Below, one piece after another: positions 4,536 through 5,877 of a stretch of 5,877 nt of DNA; within the stretch, counting starts at the first letter, position 1; the number at the start of each line of letters is the position of its first letter. The position numbers were made by a program, and so were the translations under genes. The notes below the pieces were generated by a model. The model made no database searches. It had not been told where the DNA came from and saw only the letters and a list, made by a program, of their open reading frames with translations. This DNA is from Candidatus Bathyarchaeota archaeon. GTDB taxonomy: Archaea; Thermoproteota; Bathyarchaeia; Bathyarchaeales; Bathycorpusculaceae. The stretch lies in NCBI GenBank assembly GCA_016649625.1, contig JAENXI010000068.1, positions 1 through 5,877 on the forward strand, read 5' to 3'.

Positions 4536-5877
4536 TCAACTGTTGCACTGTCTTATCGATGTTAGTTTGTTTTCAAGTTGATCTTCATCATCATCTATTT
4601 TATTAAATAGGGGCTCGGGTTTTTTTATTTCATGTCCAGCTTTTAGAGGTATTAATGCATCATTCCATGTTGCAGTTTTTTTATCAGTTAAAAAGTTAAG
4701 TATTTGGCAGATTTTTTTTGCTGTATTGGGCATAAAAGGAGTTGAAACTATTGCAATTGCTTTCACTATTTGAGCAGATACATAAAAAACATTTGCTGCT
4801 TTTTGTTTGTTAGTTTTTATTAAGTTCCATGGTTCATTTTCGTTGAGATATTGGTTTCCAAGCCTACTTAAACTGATTAAAGTGTTTGTTGCTGATTGAA
4901 GCTTTAAATTTTCAAAATCATCGGATATAGCTTCAACTTTATTTTTGATTGTTTCTAAAATTGACTTGTCAGCAGGTGATAGGTTTTTTGGTTCTGGAAT
5001 TTTTGAGTCAAATTTAGAATTGATAAACTTTAGAGTTCTGTGTATAAAATTACCAAAAGTATCGTTTAGATCTGAGTTTATTTTCTCGCGAAATGAGTCC
5101 CATGAGAAGTTGTAGTCTTTAGTTTCAGGTCGCGTTACCATTAAAAAGAAACGCCACCAGTCCACAGGAAACATTTCTAATGCTTCATCTATCCAAATAC
5201 CTACTCTTTGACTTTTTGAGGCTTTTTTTCCTTTAAATTGAAGAAACTCTGTTACAGAAACATTCCAAGGAAGATTGTAATCTTCTCCTGAAGCTAGTAA
5301 CAATGCAGGAAGGATTATTGTGTGAAATGGGATGTTATCTTTTCCTACAAAATAAAACGTTTTAGCTTTCTTATTTAACCAAAAGTCTCGCCATTTTTCA
5401 GGTTCACCAATGTTTTGAGAGTACTCGATAGTAGCTGAGAGATATCCTAAAACTGCTTCAACCCAAACATAGATCGTTTTGCCTTCAGCTCCTGGAAAGG
5501 GAGCAGGTATGCCCCAAGCAATATCACGGGTTAATGCCCTTGGCTTTAAACCTTCTTTGATCCAGTTCAAACTAAAATTTTTTGCAGTAACAGGAAGCTG
5601 TTGGTTGTCAGTAAGGTATTTTTCAAGTTTACTTGAAAGTTTTGAGAGGTCAATATACCAATGAGTGGTATTTTTAACAATAGGAGTATTATTACATAGA
5701 ACACAATAAGGATCTATCAAACTGGTGGGCTCTAGCAAACGTCCACACATATCACATTGATCTCCACGAGCTTTATCGGAATTACAGTTAGGACATGTTC
5801 CTTCTACAAATCTATCAGGGAGAAAACGTTTGTCATGTTTGCAGTAAAGCATTTGTATTTCTTTCGAAAAAACATAA
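4536..5877 (-). CDS. metG: Methionyl-tRNA synthetase, N-terminus beyond the window
   Basis: It charges tRNA-Met with methionine in the cytoplasm. The frame stays open upstream of the ATG at 5852 to the window edge (reading YVFSKEIQ just before it), and that ATG falls in the middle of the connective domain, so the gene is 5'-partial; the HIGH motif and roughly 110-130 residues are missing. Counting from that internal Met, paired zinc knuckles run from 4 to 53: Cys4, then Asp7 where Cys is usual, CPNC (20-23), CDMC (33-36) and CVLC (50-53). Other landmarks are FLPDRFVEGTCP, RDIAWGIPAP (109-118), YVWVEAVLGY (128-137), FVGKDNIPFHT (168-178) and KASKS (210-214), the KMSKS-loop variant. A helical anticodon-binding domain follows (about 240-400). 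It ends without the EMAP-II-like tRNA-binding domain, which many archaea encode separately. The stop is 6 to 21 bases from the PHP start. Confidence 0.95.
   Translation of the reverse strand, partial: YVFSKEIQMLYCKHDKRFLPDRFVEGTCPNCNSDKARGDQCDMCGRLLEPTSLIDPYCVLCNNTPIVKNTTHWYIDLSKLSSKLEKYLTDNQQLPVTAKNFSLNWIKEGLKPRALTRDIAWGIPAPFPGAEGKTIYVWVEAVLGYLSATIEYSQNIGEPEKWRDFWLNKKAKTFYFVGKDNIPFHTIILPALLLASGEDYNLPWNVSVTEFLQFKGKKASKSQRVGIWIDEALEMFPVDWWRFFLMVTRPETKDYNFSWDSFREKINSDLNDTFGNFIHRTLKFINSKFDSKIPEPKNLSPADKSILETIKNKVEAISDDFENLKLQSATNTLISLSRLGNQYLNENEPWNLIKTNKQKAANVFYVSAQIVKAIAIVSTPFMPNTAKKICQILNFLTDKKTATWNDALIPLKAGHEIKKPEPLFNKIDDDEDQLENKLTSIRQCNS

Noticed and set aside
5479..5664. Plus-strand open frame inside the synthetase gene
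   Set aside because: It is antisense to conserved MetRS motifs (RDIAWGIPAP region) and has no domain or context of its own.
5850..5852. ATG as the start of methionyl-tRNA synthetase
   Set aside because: The frame continues upstream to the window edge, and the ATG falls in the zinc-knuckle connective domain; the catalytic N-terminus with the HIGH motif must lie outside.
1..5877. CRISPR array, tRNA/rRNA gene, insertion sequence or prophage genes
   Set aside because: No regularly spaced repeats, cloverleaf, terminal inverted repeats, transposase or phage-like product was found on either strand.

Overview
The window looks archaeal. It has low GC (roughly one third by eye), short intergenic gaps, TATA-like boxes in place of -10/-35 promoters, T-run terminators, several TTG/GTG starts preceded by GGAG/GAGG-type Shine-Dalgarno sequences, an archaeal-type MiaB-like tRNA methylthiotransferase, a methionyl-tRNA synthetase (MetRS) with zinc knuckles and no fused tRNA-binding domain, and a tiny ribbon-helix-helix (RHH) regulator of a type common in archaea. 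A TACK-group archaeon such as a bathyarchaeal or thaumarchaeal lineage would fit. That placement is inference, because no marker here settles it.

Layout. At the left edge is a plus-strand zinc-dependent medium-chain dehydrogenase cut off at its N-terminus. It converges on a minus-strand block: a small cupin (928-1260), methionine-R-sulfoxide reductase MsrB (1332-1715) and the tRNA methylthiotransferase (1834-3126). A 201-bp divergent promoter region (3127-3327) follows. It holds a TTTATAAA box, three copies of TAACATA and a perfect 17-bp palindrome. To its right, on the plus strand, a 51-residue RHH protein (3328-3483) overlaps a 100-residue acidic protein of unknown function (3476-3778). These converge on a second minus-strand pair: a PHP-domain protein (3864-4514) directly downstream of MetRS (4536 to the right edge, N-terminus cut off).

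How the genes relate. MetRS and the methylthiotransferase are both translation-quality genes: one charges tRNA-Met, the other probably thiomethylates t6A37. MsrB repairs oxidised methionine. The PHP gene is probably co-transcribed with metG. The RHH/acidic-protein pair looks like a compact, translationally coupled, self-regulated unit and is the only part without an obvious textbook explanation. Nothing here is a CRISPR array, an insertion sequence, a prophage or an RNA gene. Most of the window is ordinary chromosomal housekeeping, and no intergenic stretch exceeds about 200 bp.
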